Shown piece after piece: positions 26,753 through 37,207 of a stretch of 59,050 nt of DNA (position 1 is its first letter; each line of letters starts with the position of its first letter). The position numbers and the translations under genes are program-made. A model generated the notes under the pieces. It was not told the origin of the DNA. It ran no database searches and saw only the letters and a program-made list of their open reading frames with translations. The DNA lies in assembly GCA_021844425.1 (NCBI GenBank), contig JAKBTL010000022.1, positions 1 through 59,050 of the forward strand, read 5' to 3'. This DNA comes from Actinomycetes bacterium. Its GTDB lineage: Bacteria > Actinomycetota > Acidimicrobiia > Acidimicrobiales > RAAP-2.

Positions 26753-29260
26753 CTACGGCGGTGCCCGAACGGTCTCCGCTGCGCCCAGGCTCGTACCCTC
26801 TCTTCGCTCTCGAGCCGCCGCTGCAGCACCCGCGAGACCGGCCGTGGTCGTCGTGGTCGTGGTCGTGGTGGGCGCCGTGGTCGTCGTCGTGGGCACCGTG
26901 GTCGTGGTCGTCGTCGTAGGCGCCGTGGTCGTCGTCGTGGGCACCGTGGTCGTCGTGGTGGGCGCCGTGGTCGTCGTCGGAGGCGTGGTTGTCGTCGTGG
27001 GCGCCGATGTCGAGGGAGCTGCTGTCCCGGACGTCGGAGCGGCCGGCGTGGTCGTCGTCGTTGGCGGCGTGGTCGTCGTCGTGGGAGGCGTTCCTGCGGC
27101 GGCGTTGGGCTTCACAGGAGCGAGGGTCGGCTGTCGGGAAGCCGTGGGGAGCGTCAATGTCTGGTTCGGCGGGTGCGCGTAGAGGTAGTTGAAGATGTTC
27201 GCGACCGCGGGCGCGGCCGCCTGGTCGCCGTAGCCGCCCTGCGCGACGGCGACGGCGACCACGTACTGGGTCGGGGCGCCGATCGGCCCGAAGCCGACGA
27301 ACCACGCGTTGGGCGCCCGCAGTGTCGATGTGGCCGTTGTCGCCGTCCCGGTCTTGCCCGCGATGACGTAGGAGCTCGGCACGTGCGAGTACTGCTGGAA
27401 GATCGCGTACGCCGTGCCCTTGGGTGTGTGCGTGACGCCGATGAACCCTTGGAGCATCGCCTGGTAGTTGGCTGTCGAGATCGTCACGTGGCCGGTGACC
27501 TTGGGCGCGACGCGCTTGACGACCCTGCCTCCCGGGGTCACGATCGCGCCGACGACCTCGGGTTGATGGCGGATGCCGTGATCGGCGAAGGTCGCGTAGG
27601 CCACGGCCTCCTCGATGGGCGTGACGACCGTCTCCCCCTGGCCGAAGGCCATCTCGAGGTTTGTGGCGGGGTACCACGAAGTGTTCGGGAAGGCCTTCGG
27701 TGTCTGGCTGTGCAGCGCCTCGCGCACACGCTGGCTGTCGACGCGGCCCTGCACCTCGCCCGGAAGGTCGATCCCGGTCAGGTCGCCGAAGCCATACTCG
27801 TGTGCGACCTTCTGGATGGCTGTAGCTCCGTACCGGGCGCGTGTGCGCCAGAAGTGCAGGCCCAATGTGTAGAAGAAGTAGTCGTCCGATTCGGTCAGCC
27901 CTAGGCGGATTGTGATGATGCCCGCGTCGAAGGCTGTCGCGTCGTGGAACGTGCACTTCCCGACGCATGTCGGGTACCCGTGCGACCTGACTGTGAAGAC
28001 CCCGGTGTCGTCGATCGTTGTCGAGATGCCGATGAGGCCGTCCTGGAGCGCCGCCGTCGCCGTGGCGAGCTTGAAGGTCGACCCCGGGGTGTAGAGCCCC
28101 TGGATCGCGTAGTCGTTGAGAGGGCAGGCACCTGTCGCGACGGTACAGCCGGCCTTGAGCGCGTCGTAGTTGGCCGTCGAGATGCCGCCCACCCATTCTG
28201 TGAGGCTGTAGGACGGATTGGAAGTCAGCGCGAGCACTGCGCCGGTATTCGCGTTGAGCACGACGGCGGCGCCGTTCGGTGCTGCGGGATGGTGCCCGAA
28301 TGTGAGGTGGGTGCGGTCCGCAGCCATGTCCTGTGTGAGGGCCTGCTGGGCGTACTTCTGGAGACTCGCTGTGATGTTGAGCTCGACGGTGTCTCCCTGG
28401 ACCGGCGGAGTCTTGCGCACGACCCCTACAGGTGTGCCGGTCGGGGTGACCTCGAGTGTCTCGCGGCCGGGCTTGCCGCGCAGGTAGCGCTGCTCGACGG
28501 CTTCGACCCCGGCTTTGCCGATCTGGGACGTCGGCGTGTAGCCCTGGTTCGCGTCCTTCTTCAGCAGTGTCGCTGTGATCGATCCGGTGTAGCCGAGCAC
28601 CTGCGTCGCGGTTGTCCCCCCTTGCGGGTAGTCGCGAACCGTCACCTGGACCACTGTGACGCCGGGGAACTCGGAGCGGTGCGTGCTCAGGTACTGCACC
28701 AGCGCTGGCGAGGCGTTCTGCAGCACGGGCACCGGTTCGTAGGAGTTGTACTGGAGATCTGTGAGCGCGGCCCGCACGGACGTCGGCGTGATCCCGCACA
28801 GGGCCGCCACCTTCCCGACGATCGCCGGGTTCGACACGGCCTCGGCTCGCGAGAGCACCACTTCGTTCTCCACCTTGTTCCCGGCGAGCACGGTGTCTCG
28901 GCGGTCCACGATCAGTCCTCGAGGCGGGGGAATTGTCACGGTCCGAAGCACGTCCTGGTTGACCGCCGACGCGTACTGGTGGCGGTTGATCACCTGGAGG
29001 TCCCACAGCCGGAGCGCCATCACCGCGAAGAGCACGAAGACGATCGCACCCACTACGCGTATGCGGACCCTCGGACGAGAGGGGACCTCCTCGGGAGAGG
29101 CGACGAAGGCGGCGACGTTGACGCTCCGGCGCGGCCGCATGCGAAGGTGCCGGGCACGGTGCGGATCGCGCCCGCTCGCGCGGCGAGCCTTCCCGCGGAC
29201 CGACGGCCTCGGGAAGAGCCGGCCCCCGCGAAAGGGATGGCGTCGACCTCGGCGGCTCAT
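26753..29260 (-). CDS. mrdA: Penicillin-binding protein 2, elongasome transpeptidase
   Basis: 835 aa. Cross-links peptidoglycan during side-wall growth with the Mre proteins. A basic cytoplasmic tail of about 65 residues, TM at about 67-88, the dimerisation domain (PPPRGLIVDRRDTVLAGN) and the transpeptidase domain with Ser394-x-x-Lys397 (YTPGSTFKL), ESDDYFFYTLG for the second motif and AGKTGTA for the third. The last about 110 residues are runs of Thr broken by Pro/Val/Ala (from about 726), extracellular and possibly O-glycosylated; this makes the protein longer than usual. ATG overlaps the mreD stop (ATGA). rodA, the usual next gene, is not here. Confidence 0.93.
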   Translation of the reverse strand: MSRRGRRHPFRGGRLFPRPSVRGKARRASGRDPHRARHLRMRPRRSVNVAAFVASPEEVPSRPRVRIRVVGAIVFVLFAVMALRLWDLQVINRHQYASAVNQDVLRTVTIPPPRGLIVDRRDTVLAGNKVENEVVLSRAEAVSNPAIVGKVAALCGITPTSVRAALTDLQYNSYEPVPVLQNASPALVQYLSTHRSEFPGVTVVQVTVRDYPQGGTTATQVLGYTGSITATLLKKDANQGYTPTSQIGKAGVEAVEQRYLRGKPGRETLEVTPTGTPVGVVRKTPPVQGDTVELNITASLQKYAQQALTQDMAADRTHLTFGHHPAAPNGAAVVLNANTGAVLALTSNPSYSLTEWVGGISTANYDALKAGCTVATGACPLNDYAIQGLYTPGSTFKLATATAALQDGLIGISTTIDDTGVFTVRSHGYPTCVGKCTFHDATAFDAGIITIRLGLTESDDYFFYTLGLHFWRTRARYGATAIQKVAHEYGFGDLTGIDLPGEVQGRVDSQRVREALHSQTPKAFPNTSWYPATNLEMAFGQGETVVTPIEEAVAYATFADHGIRHQPEVVGAIVTPGGRVVKRVAPKVTGHVTISTANYQAMLQGFIGVTHTPKGTAYAIFQQYSHVPSSYVIAGKTGTATTATSTLRAPNAWFVGFGPIGAPTQYVVAVAVAQGGYGDQAAAPAVANIFNYLYAHPPNQTLTLPTASRQPTLAPVKPNAAAGTPPTTTTTPPTTTTTPAAPTSGTAAPSTSAPTTTTTPPTTTTAPTTTTTVPTTTTTAPTTTTTTTVPTTTTTAPTTTTTTTTTAGLAGAAAAARERREGTSLGAAETVRAPP
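26836..27105. repeat. Low-complexity Thr-rich coding repeat in mrdA
   Basis: Irregular repeats built from ACC/ACG-type codons (plus strand: GTC/GTG/CGT runs) encode blocks of five to nine Thr separated by Pro, Val-Pro or Ala-Pro. Confidence 0.85.
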
Positions 29261-29775
29261 CGACGTCTGCTCCCGACGGGCTCCCCGGCGGACGGCTCGA
29301 ACGCCCAGCGCATCAGGCGCACCGCAGGTCCGGCGAGCACGGCATTGGCGACGGCGACCACCGCGACGACGGCTGCCAGGTCCACGTGGAGGAACTGAGA
29401 CTCCCCGAGCACCGCGCCGAGCACGGCATACAGCATGACCGCGACGACGCTCGCACCGAGCGCGACCAGCGTCGGCAGGCCGCGAACCTCCCGTACGGCC
29501 CCACCCGAGACCGCGCCCACCCCGAAGCCGACGAGGGTGCCGACGAGCGCGGTCATCCCGAGGGGCGTAGGCGAGAGAAGATCGACCGCGATCCCCGCGA
29601 GGAACCCGACCGCTGCACCGTCGACCGGTCCCCCGACGATCCCAGCCGCGATGGGCATGAGGTACATGATCTCCGGTGAGGCGCCGCCCACCCGGACATC
29701 GAGCACCACCGTCGTCTGGGCCAGCAACGTAACGGCGACGAGCAGCAGGATGCGGACCACGACGCGGCCGCTCAT
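29257..29775 (-). CDS. mreD: Rod shape-determining protein MreD
   Basis: 172 aa. Integral membrane protein linking MreC to the elongasome. About five hydrophobic segments are visible (VRILLLVAVTLLAQTTVVL; IMYLMPIAAGIVGG; AAVGFLAGIAVDLL; LVALGASVVAVMLYAVLGAVL; VVAVVAVANAVLAGPAV), with the family motif GFLAGIAVDLLSPTPLGMTAL. It is 16 nt downstream of mreC and overlaps mrdA. Confidence 0.93.
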   Translation of the reverse strand: MSGRVVVRILLLVAVTLLAQTTVVLDVRVGGASPEIMYLMPIAAGIVGGPVDGAAVGFLAGIAVDLLSPTPLGMTALVGTLVGFGVGAVSGGAVREVRGLPTLVALGASVVAVMLYAVLGAVLGESQFLHVDLAAVVAVVAVANAVLAGPAVRLMRWAFEPSAGEPVGSRRR

Positions 29776-29791
29776 CGCGCCGCTCCCAGGC

Positions 29792-30643
29792 TCACGACGA
29801 GCCAGACCACTGGATCACCTCCAGATAGGTCAGGTCGTTCAGGTCGGCGAGTGGGCGCGCAGTCACCTGCTTGTCCGCGGCGCCTACCACGCTGCGCACC
29901 GAGGTCACCTTTGCAACCGGGATGCCGGGCGGCAGGGCACCGCCCTGGAGCCCGCTCGTCACGATGAGCTCGCCGACGAAGACGTGCGCTGTGGAGGGCA
30001 CGTACTGGATCTGGAGGAGCCGGCCCGCCCCGGCTCCGTCGAGGGTCGCGGCCTGCTGGTGCCCGAACGAGACACCGATCTGGGATTTCCCGTCGGTGAG
30101 CAAGCGGACCGTAGCGCCGTTGGGCGTGACTGTCGCCACCTCGCCAACCAGTCCTCCCGGGCCGACGACAGGGTCCCCCGCCGTCACGCCCTGGTCGCGA
30201 CCCTTGTCGATGTTGACGGTCGCGGCGAAGTTCGAGATGTTCTGGGCTGTCACCTCTGCCGTGACCGTCGGCAGGGACGCGACCGACGGAAGCCTGTCGG
30301 TCGCGAGCAGCCGTTGGAGCGCCGCGTACTGCCGCTGTGCAGCCGCGTCCGAGGCCTGCCGATGCTCGAGCCGGAGGATCTGGTCCTGCAGCTTCTGGTT
30401 CTCCGCTTCGAGCGAGCTGTAGTTCACCGCTCCGGCGAAGAACCGACCGATCGGGTCGAGCACGCCGTTCACGCCGTGGCGGAGCGGAGAGTAGACGTCG
30501 GAGGCCAGGGACTTGAGCCCCGAGGTCAAGGACGCGGCGCGACCGGTCTCGTCGAGCGTGATGATCGTGACCGAGAGGAGCACGAGCACGAGGAACGTCG
30601 CGAGCGTGCGACGCGACCTCTTCTGCCTGACCGTCCTCGCCAC
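29792..30643 (-). CDS. mreC: Rod shape-determining protein MreC
   Basis: 283 aa. Membrane-anchored periplasm-side scaffold of the elongasome. Basic N-terminus (RQKRSRRTLATFLVLVLLSV) with one TM at about 12-29, a coiled coil (SLEAENQKLQDQILRLEHRQ, about 75-94) and the beta-rich domain (NISNFAATVNIDKGRDQGV, DPVVGPGGLVGEV, GLVTSGLQGG-type SGLQGGALPPGIPVAKV). Located 22 nt after mreB. Confidence 0.95.
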   Translation of the reverse strand: MARTVRQKRSRRTLATFLVLVLLSVTIITLDETGRAASLTSGLKSLASDVYSPLRHGVNGVLDPIGRFFAGAVNYSSLEAENQKLQDQILRLEHRQASDAAAQRQYAALQRLLATDRLPSVASLPTVTAEVTAQNISNFAATVNIDKGRDQGVTAGDPVVGPGGLVGEVATVTPNGATVRLLTDGKSQIGVSFGHQQAATLDGAGAGRLLQIQYVPSTAHVFVGELIVTSGLQGGALPPGIPVAKVTSVRSVVGAADKQVTARPLADLNDLTYLEVIQWSGSS

Positions 30644-30665
30644 TTCGACTTCGGACCTGCGCCGG

Positions 30666-31697
30666 TCAACGAGCGGATGAGGTGATCAAGACGCGTTTGA
30701 GCGCCTCGAACTCCTCCAGGCACTGCCCACTCCCCACCGCGACACAGTTCAGCGGATCCCGCGCCACGACGATCGGCATCCCCGTCTCGTGCTGGAGGCG
30801 GGACTCGAGGCCATGCAGGAGCGCGCCGCCGCCGGTGAGGACGATCCCCTGCTCCATGATGTCGGCAGCGAGCTCGGGGGGCGTGCGGTCCAACGTCACC
30901 TTGACCGCATCGACGACCGCCGAGACCGGTTCGTCGATCGCGCGCCGGATCTCCTCGGTGGAGACGACGACCGTCTTCGGCAGGCCGGTCACGAGGTCGC
31001 GGCCCCGGATCTCCGCGTGCAGCTCCTCTTCCAGCGGGTACGCCGACCCAAGGGCGATCTTGATCTCCTCTGCCGTCCGCTCCCCGAGCGCGAGACTGAA
31101 CTCCTTCTTCACGTAGGAGACGATGGCCTCGTCGAGCTCGTCACCGCCGATACGAACGGACTGGCTCGTCACGATGCCGCCCAGGGAGATCACGGCAACC
31201 TCGGTGGTACCGCCACCGATATCGACGACCATGTTGCCCGTAGGCTCGTGCACCGGGAGCCCCGCGCCGATCGCTGCGGCCATCGGCTCCTCGATGATGT
31301 AGGCCTTCCGCGCGCCCGCGTACTCGGCAGCCTCCATGACCGCCCGCTGCTCCACCCCGGTGATCCCTGAGGGCACGCAGATCACCATCCGGGGCTTGGC
31401 GAAGCGGCGCTGGTGCACCCGGTGGATGAAGTAGCGGAGCATCTTCTCGCAGATCTCGAAGTCTGCGATGACGCCGTCCTTCAGGGGTCGGATCGCCTGA
31501 ATGTTGCTCGGGGTCCGGCCGATCATGCGTTTGGCCTCGGCGCCGACTGCGAGCGGGCGCCCGTCCTTCACGTCGACCGCGACGACCGACGGCTCGTTGA
31601 GCACGATCCCGCGTCCTCGCACGTAGACGAGCGTGTTCGCGGTACCGAGGTCGACCGCCATGTCGCGGCCGAGCAAGTTCAGACGGTTGTCAGGCAT
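30666..31697 (-). CDS. mreB: Rod shape-determining protein MreB
   Basis: 343 aa. Actin-like filament protein directing lateral wall synthesis. ATPase motifs [30 protein letters not shown] and [14 protein letters not shown]; also [13 protein letters not shown]. The start at 31697 gives [18 protein letters not shown]; the frame is open 14 codons further. First of mreB-mreC-mreD-mrdA. The 141-nt gap to ndk contains a 9-bp hairpin. Confidence 0.96.
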   Translation of the reverse strand: MPDNRLNLLGRDMAVDLGTANTLVYVRGRGIVLNEPSVVAVDVKDGRPLAVGAEAKRMIGRTPSNIQAIRPLKDGVIADFEICEKMLRYFIHRVHQRRFAKPRMVICVPSGITGVEQRAVMEAAEYAGARKAYIIEEPMAAAIGAGLPVHEPTGNMVVDIGGGTTEVAVISLGGIVTSQSVRIGGDELDEAIVSYVKKEFSLALGERTAEEIKIALGSAYPLEEELHAEIRGRDLVTGLPKTVVVSTEEIRRAIDEPVSAVVDAVKVTLDRTPPELAADIMEQGIVLTGGGALLHGLESRLQHETGMPIVVARDPLNCVAVGSGQCLEEFEALKRVLITSSAR

Positions 31698-31741
31698 CGA
31701 CCTAGGGCTCCTCTCCGAGGACCGTACCCCGAGGGGCATCG

Positions 31742-31770
31742 TGTCGGTGGGCTCTGCGAGTCCACCGACA
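31742..31770 (-). terminator. Hairpin between ndk and mreB
   Basis: TGTCGGTGG / CCACCGACA, a perfect 9-bp stem with an 11-nt loop, midway between the ndk stop and mreB ATG. No U-tract, so it may be a terminator, RNA processing site or mreB leader structure. Confidence 0.4.
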
Positions 31771-31838
31771 GGGGGGTACCCGAAAGGCTAACGGGACCGC
31801 CCATCGCTGCACAAGGGCGGGACGCGACTGCGCCCGCG

Positions 31839-32252
31839 TCAGCCCAGCTCGGGAAAGAACAAGCTGATCTCACGTGCTGCGGACTCGGGCGAGTCCGACC
31901 CGTGCACCAGGTTCTCGGTCAGCTCGATCGCCAAGTCGCCCCGGATGGTCCCTGGTGCCGCCTGCTTCGGATTGGTCGCCCCCATGAGGGTGCGAACCAC
32001 GGCGTACGTGTCCTCGTCCGGCCCTTCGACCACCATCACCAGGACCGGCGAGCGGCTGATGAACGAGACGAGGTTCTCGAAGAAGGGCTTTCCCTCGTGC
32101 TCGGCGTAATGGCGGCTGGCGGTGTCCCGCGTGATGGACCGCAGCTCGGCCGCCGCCAAGCGCAGACCCTTGCGTTCGAGGCGAGAGAGGATCTCCCCTG
32201 CGAGACCACGTTCCATGGCGTCCGGCTTCACGATGACGAGCGTTCTGGTCAC
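31839..32252 (-). CDS. ndk: Nucleoside diphosphate kinase
   Basis: 137 aa. Transfers gamma-phosphate between NTPs and NDPs through a phospho-histidine, His117 in [10 protein letters not shown]-terminus [18 protein letters not shown] and the [17 protein letters not shown] stretch are typical. It lies 72 nt after folC, as in other actinobacteria. Confidence 0.97.
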   Translation of the reverse strand: MTRTLVIVKPDAMERGLAGEILSRLERKGLRLAAAELRSITRDTASRHYAEHEGKPFFENLVSFISRSPVLVMVVEGPDEDTYAVVRTLMGATNPKQAAPGTIRGDLAIELTENLVHGSDSPESAAREISLFFPELG

Positions 32253-32324
32253 GAACGCTGGACCCTAGCAGGGCCCGCGTGACGCCCAGGAGCCGTCTCG
32301 ACCGCCCGGGCGACGCGCTCGTCC

Positions 32325-33665
32325 TCAGCGGCGCGGCGGCGCGCCCGCCGGCTCCGCGACGAGGAGGGTCCGAGCTTCGGCCACCACGTACAGCGATCCC
32401 GCGATCACGACGAGGCCATCGTCGCCGGCGAGCTCCAGGCCGAGACGTACCGCGTCGGGGACCGCTCCGGCCACCACGACCTGCATGCCGGCCGCACTCG
32501 CCGCGTCGGCGACGGCCTCTGGCGGCTGGGCCCTCGGCGACGCCGGGGCGCAGGCGACCAGGACCTGCACACCTGCGGACACGAGGGGGGCGATCATCGC
32601 CGACGGGTCGCGCCCGGTGAGCATGCCGACCACCGCGATGCTCCGGCCGGCCACCGCGAAGTCGCCGAGCGCGCGGGAGAGCACCTGCATGCCGGCGACG
32701 TTGTGCGCCCCGTCGAGGAGGCACAGCGGTCTGCGCCCGACGACCTCGAGGCGGCCCGGCACGCTGACCCTGGCAAACCCTTCCGCCACGACGTCGGGGT
32801 CGAGCGGCGCTCCGAAGAACGCCTCGGCAGCAGCCAGCGCGCACGCAGCGTTCAGCCCCTGGTGCTCGCCGTGGAGCGGCAGCGCGACACCCCGGTACGT
32901 GCTGCCAGGCGTACGGAGGTCGACGAGGCGACCGCCGACCGCGAGCCGATTGCTCGTGCAGTCGAACTCCTCGCCCCGTACCCATACCTGCGCCGCCCCC
33001 GCTTCGTCGGCGACCGAACGGATCGCGTGCACGAGCGTGGGATCTCGCTCTCCCACCACCGCGACGCTCCCCGGCTTCACGATGCCTGCCTTGTCCCGGG
33101 CAATGCCCTCGAGGGTCGGCCCGAGGATGTCGGTATGGTCATAGCTCACGTTCGTGAGGACCGCGACGGTCCCGTCGATCACGTTCGTCGCGTCCCAAGT
33201 GCCACCCACCCCGACCTCGACGACCGCCGCGTCGACAGCCACGTCGGCGAACCACGTGAACGCGGCGGCCGTGAGCAGCTCGAAGCGAGTCGGGCGGTCG
33301 GAGAGGGTCGCTTCGATCAACGAGAGGGTGCTCAGCACCTCGCGCAAGGACAGGTCGTCGATCGCTCCGCCCGAGCGGGAGATCCTTTCGTTCACTTTGG
33401 AGAGGTTCGGGCTCGTGTAGGTCCCGACCGAAAGCCCCCGCGCGCCGAGCAGTGCGGCGCTCATCGCCGCAGTCGAGCCCTTTCCGTTCGTGCCCGTGAT
33501 GTGGATCGCGGGATAGGCGCGCTCGGGGTCGCCGAGCACGGCCATGAGCTCCCGCATGCGGTCGAGGGTCGGCAGCGACCGCCGGCCGGGGCTCTTCGAC
33601 TCGAAGTCGATATGGCCGTCGAGCCAGGCGAGTGCGTCCTCGAACGAGGCGAAGACCGACGTCAT
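32325..33665 (-). CDS. folC: Folylpolyglutamate synthase / dihydrofolate synthase
   Basis: 446 aa. ATP-dependent addition of glutamate to dihydropteroate/folates; Mur-ligase fold. P-loop GTNGKGST (58-65), VGTYTSPNLSKVNERI, VEVGVGGTWDATNVID (here Trp in place of the more usual Leu/Arg), NVSYDHTDILGPTLEGIARDKAGI and LLDGAHNVAGM. Between clpX (19 nt) and ndk; valS, often between clpX and folC, is absent. Confidence 0.95.
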   Translation of the reverse strand: MTSVFASFEDALAWLDGHIDFESKSPGRRSLPTLDRMRELMAVLGDPERAYPAIHITGTNGKGSTAAMSAALLGARGLSVGTYTSPNLSKVNERISRSGGAIDDLSLREVLSTLSLIEATLSDRPTRFELLTAAAFTWFADVAVDAAVVEVGVGGTWDATNVIDGTVAVLTNVSYDHTDILGPTLEGIARDKAGIVKPGSVAVVGERDPTLVHAIRSVADEAGAAQVWVRGEEFDCTSNRLAVGGRLVDLRTPGSTYRGVALPLHGEHQGLNAACALAAAEAFFGAPLDPDVVAEGFARVSVPGRLEVVGRRPLCLLDGAHNVAGMQVLSRALGDFAVAGRSIAVVGMLTGRDPSAMIAPLVSAGVQVLVACAPASPRAQPPEAVADAASAAGMQVVVAGAVPDAVRLGLELAGDDGLVVIAGSLYVVAEARTLLVAEPAGAPPRR

Positions 33666-33684
33666 CTACGCCGAGCTCGGCCGA

Positions 33685-34968
33685 TCAGGACGCCGCCCGG
33701 CGGCTCCGGGTCACAGCCTTCGCCGGCGACTCCCCCAAGGGCACGAGGGTCGGGTGGACCCGGTCGAGCACGACGGCTCGGTCGACGACGCACTTGCCCA
33801 CGTCGCTCCGGCTCGGCAGGTCGTACATGACGTCGAGCAGTACTTCCTCGAGGATGGCGCGCAGACCACGTGCGCCGGTCCCCCGCAGCAGCGCTTGCTC
33901 AGCGACCGCTTCCAGGGCGTCGGGCGCGAACTCGAGCTCGATGCCGTCGAGCGCGAAGACACGCTGGTACTGGCGCGTGAGGGCGTTCTTCGGCTCGACG
34001 AGGATCCGGATGAGGGCATCCTTGTAGAGCTGGCTGACGGCGCCGACGACCGGGAGCCGGCCGATGAACTCGGGGATGAGCCCGAACTTCATCAGGTCCT
34101 CGGGCAGGACGTGGCGGAGGATCTCGGTGTCGTCGTGCTCGCTGCGCTGCCGGACCTCGGCGCGAAAACCGATGCCCTTGCGCCCGATCCGGCTCTCGAT
34201 GATCTTGTCCAGACCGGCGAAGGCGCCACCGCAGATGAAAAGGATGTTCGTGGTGTCGATCTGGATGAACTCCTGATGGGGGTGCTTCCGGCCCCCCTGG
34301 GGCGGCACCGAGGCCGTGGTGCCCTCCAGGATCTTCAAGAGGGCCTGCTGTACCCCCTCCCCCGAGACGTCGCGGGTGATCGACGGGTTCTCGCTCTTGC
34401 GAGCGATCTTGTCGATCTCGTCGATGTAGATGATCCCGGTCTCCGCCCGCTTCACGTCGTAGTCGGCTGCCTGGATGAGCTTGAGCAGGATGTTCTCGAC
34501 ATCCTCGCCCACGTACCCTGCCTCCGTGAGCGCGGTCGCATCGGCGATGGCGAACGGCACGTTCAGCATGCGGGCGAGCGTCTGCGCGAGCAGCGTCTTC
34601 CCGCAGCCGGTGGGCCCGAGCAGGAGGATGTTGGACTTCGCGAGCTCCACCGCGTCGTCGTCGGTCGACGACCCCGCCTGCACCCGCTTGTAGTGGTTGT
34701 AGACCGCGACCGACAGGATCTTCTTCGCGTACTCCTGTCCGACGACGTAGTCGTTCAAGAAGTCGAAGATCTCCCGGGGCTTCGGAAGGTCCTCGAAACT
34801 GAGCTCACTGTTCTCGGTGAGCTCCTCCGCGATGATGTCGTTGCAGAGATCGATGCACTCGTCGCAGATGTAGACGCCGGGCCCGGCGATGAGCTTCTTC
34901 ACCTGCTTCTGCGATTTGCCGCAGAAGCTGCACTTCACCAGGTCCCCCCCCTCGCCGAACTTCGCCAC
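33685..34968 (-). CDS. clpX: ATP-dependent protease ATP-binding subunit ClpX
   Basis: 427 aa. AAA+ unfoldase that feeds ClpP. N-terminal zinc domain ([26 protein letters not shown]), Walker [13 protein letters not shown], Walker [12 protein letters not shown], pore loop GYVGED, ClpP-binding loop region IGFRAE and sensor 2 [10 protein letters not shown]. The GTG at 34968 ([10 protein letters not shown]) was chosen over an ATG 8 codons upstream because GGAGAGG sits at Shine-Dalgarno distance and the length matches the family. Separated from clpP by 110 nt. Confidence 0.95.
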   Translation of the reverse strand: MAKFGEGGDLVKCSFCGKSQKQVKKLIAGPGVYICDECIDLCNDIIAEELTENSELSFEDLPKPREIFDFLNDYVVGQEYAKKILSVAVYNHYKRVQAGSSTDDDAVELAKSNILLLGPTGCGKTLLAQTLARMLNVPFAIADATALTEAGYVGEDVENILLKLIQAADYDVKRAETGIIYIDEIDKIARKSENPSITRDVSGEGVQQALLKILEGTTASVPPQGGRKHPHQEFIQIDTTNILFICGGAFAGLDKIIESRIGRKGIGFRAEVRQRSEHDDTEILRHVLPEDLMKFGLIPEFIGRLPVVGAVSQLYKDALIRILVEPKNALTRQYQRVFALDGIELEFAPDALEAVAEQALLRGTGARGLRAILEEVLLDVMYDLPSRSDVGKCVVDRAVVLDRVHPTLVPLGESPAKAVTRSRRAAS

Positions 34969-35078
34969 TGCCCTCTCCTCTACTCGGCCCACCGGCCATT
35001 CCTGCCCAGTTCCTGCCTGTCCCCGCCGGTCCTACGGCAGCTCCGGGACCTCCGGCCTCCGGCTGGCCCGCGAGTCTG

Positions 35079-35729
35079 CTACGCGGCGCCGACCGCTTCG
35101 AGCGCGGGGGCGTCCCGCGCGGTGATCACCTCGTCGATGACACCGTACGCGACGGCCTCCTCGGCGGTCATCACGAAATCCCGGTCGGTGTCCTTGCCGA
35201 CCTTCTCCGGCGCTTGCCCGGTGTCCGCCGCGAGCATCCTGTTCAGGAGGTCGCGCATCCGCAAGATCTCCTTCGCCTGCAGCTCGATGTCGCTCGCCTG
35301 GCCCTCGACCCCTCCGAACGGCTGGTGCAGCAGCACCCGCGCGTGCGGGAGTGCGAACCGCTTGCCATGGGCACCGGCTGCGAGCAGGACCGCGGCAGCC
35401 GACGCGGCCTGCCCGAAGCAGAACGTCGACACATCCGGCTTGACGTACTTCATCGTGTCGTAGATGGCGAAGAGCGCGGTGATCTCCCCTCCCGGGGAGT
35501 TGATGTAGAGGTGGATGTCCTTGTCCGGCTCCTCGGACTCGAGGAAGAGCAGCTGCGCGCACACGAGGTTCGCGACCGCGTCGTCGATGGGCGTGCCGAG
35601 GAAGATGATCCGCTCACGCAGCAGGCGCGAGTAGAGGTCGTAGGCGCGCTCGCCCCGGTTCGACTGCTCTACCACGGTGGGTACCAGGTAGTTCCTGGCC
35701 CGGAAGCTCTCGCCTTGCACGGCCCTCAT
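35079..35729 (-). CDS. clpP: ATP-dependent Clp protease proteolytic subunit
   Basis: 216 aa. Serine protease barrel partner of ClpX. Catalytic triad Ser110 ([10 protein letters not shown]), His135 (LLHQPFGG) and Asp184 (DTDRDF). The hydrophobic N-terminal loop region [11 protein letters not shown] and [10 protein letters not shown] are typical. The ATG overlaps the tig stop (ATGA). Only one clpP is present, whereas many actinobacteria have a clpP1-clpP2 pair at this place. Confidence 0.96.
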   Translation of the reverse strand: MRAVQGESFRARNYLVPTVVEQSNRGERAYDLYSRLLRERIIFLGTPIDDAVANLVCAQLLFLESEEPDKDIHLYINSPGGEITALFAIYDTMKYVKPDVSTFCFGQAASAAAVLLAAGAHGKRFALPHARVLLHQPFGGVEGQASDIELQAKEILRMRDLLNRMLAADTGQAPEKVGKDTDRDFVMTAEEAVAYGVIDEVITARDAPALEAVGAA

Positions 35730-37189
35730 GCCTCGACCTCCCCATCGTCCGTCCCGCTGCCGGCGTCGGCCACCGCCCCTTCGGGCACCCCCTGCGTCGC
35801 GGCGCCGCCGATGTCCTCCACCTCCTGTTCCGGACCGCCAGAAGAATGCGTCGCCTCCACGCTCTCGTCGACTCGCAGTTCTTCCCGGGAGACCGGAGCG
35901 CCCTCCTCGTCGACCACTTCGACGTGGTCGAGAAGCCACGCGAGCGCTTTGGCCTTCCGCTGCTCCGAGCGTACCGCGGGGATCCGGCCGGCGCGCGTGA
36001 GCCGCTCTCGGACGACGGCGGGCTGCAGCTGGAGACGAGAAGCCATCGCGTCGATCTCTGCGTCGACTTCGTCGTCGCCCACCTCGAGCGACTCCTGCTC
36101 CGCGAGGGAGCGCAGCGCGAGGTCGCCTTTCACTGCCTGGCGGGCCTCGGTCCGCAGGTTCGCGAGGAACGCCTCCTCGCCCATCCCGGTCAGCTCGAGG
36201 AACTGCCCCACGCTGAGACCTTGCTGCTCGAGGCGGTGGCCGAGGTCGTGCAGCCGCTCGCGTAGCTCCTCTTCGACCAAGACCTCGGGCACCTGGTCGT
36301 CCTCGACGAGCTCGGCGAGCGCCGAGAGCGCGCCCTGGCGAAGCGAAAGCTGGGCCTGGACGCTCTTCACCTTGGCCATCCGATCTCGAAGGTCGGCGCG
36401 CAGCTCGTCGACGGTGGAGAACTCCGAGGCGTCAGCCGCCCACTCGTCGGTGACCGCCGGAAGCTTCTTCTCCTTGACGTCTTTCACCAGCACGCGAAAC
36501 GCGATCTGGCGCTCGTGCCCGGGGGTCGCATCCGGCGCGTCGGCGCTGAAGGCGAGCACGTCGCCGACTCTGGCCCCCCGGAGCTGGTCGTCCAGCGCCG
36601 GCACGACGCGAGCGCTACCCACCTCGTAGAGAAAGTCGTCCGCTCCGAGGACCTCTTCGCCGTCCGGCAGCGTCCCATGGATGTCGATGGTGACGTGATC
36701 GCCGTCTCTCGCCGGGCGCTCCACCTCTATCAGCTCGGCGTCGGTCTCACGCAGCCGATCGATCTGCGCGTCGACGTCGGACTCGGTCACCTTCGGCGAC
36801 GGGATCGTGACCTTCAGGCCCGCGTAGCCGGGGATGGGGACGACCGGCCGGACCTCGACGACGGCGTCGAACGCCAGCGCGCCGGCGTCCTGTCCCGAAG
36901 TGATGTCGATCTCCGGCGGGGAGATGGGGTCGATCTCGGCGTCTGCGAGCGCGCGAGCGTAGAAGTCGGGGATCGCCTCTCGCAGTGCCTCCGTCCGCAG
37001 GGCCGCCGAGCCCCCCATGCGCGCTTCGAGCACCTGACGCGGGACCTTGCCAGGGCGGAAGCCCGGGACACGGGCCTGGCGGGAGAGCGTCCGGACCGCG
37101 TCGGCGAGCACGCGGTCCACCTCAGCCTCGTCGACTTCTACCGACAGACGAACCTTGTTACCTTCGACCGTTTCGGTGCTAGCTCGCAT
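35726..37189 (-). CDS. tig: Trigger factor
   Basis: 487 aa. Ribosome-associated chaperone with peptidyl-prolyl isomerase activity. N-terminal ribosome-binding domain with the signature region [18 protein letters not shown] (about 43-60), a FKBP-type PPIase domain (about 160-245; [37 protein letters not shown]) and helical C-terminal arms. The last about 60 residues are acidic (Glu/Gly/Ala-rich) and probably disordered. First gene of tig-clpP-clpX. A GC-rich UUCG-loop hairpin lies 19 nt upstream of the ATG. Confidence 0.95.
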   Translation of the reverse strand: MRASTETVEGNKVRLSVEVDEAEVDRVLADAVRTLSRQARVPGFRPGKVPRQVLEARMGGSAALRTEALREAIPDFYARALADAEIDPISPPEIDITSGQDAGALAFDAVVEVRPVVPIPGYAGLKVTIPSPKVTESDVDAQIDRLRETDAELIEVERPARDGDHVTIDIHGTLPDGEEVLGADDFLYEVGSARVVPALDDQLRGARVGDVLAFSADAPDATPGHERQIAFRVLVKDVKEKKLPAVTDEWAADASEFSTVDELRADLRDRMAKVKSVQAQLSLRQGALSALAELVEDDQVPEVLVEEELRERLHDLGHRLEQQGLSVGQFLELTGMGEEAFLANLRTEARQAVKGDLALRSLAEQESLEVGDDEVDAEIDAMASRLQLQPAVVRERLTRAGRIPAVRSEQRKAKALAWLLDHVEVVDEEGAPVSREELRVDESVEATHSSGGPEQEVEDIGGAATQGVPEGAVADAGSGTDDGEVEA

Positions 37190-37207
37190 GGGTCCCTCAC
37201 TCTACCG

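Noticed and set aside
24761-27904. Open frame of over 1000 codons on the plus strand
   Set aside because: Antisense to the radical SAM and mrdA genes; composition is Arg/His/Asp-rich with no domain, a usual artefact of GC-rich coding DNA.
25959-29006. Second long minus-strand frame over mrdA and the radical SAM gene
   Set aside because: Shifted reading of the same genes; the correct frame has full PBP2 and radical SAM motifs.
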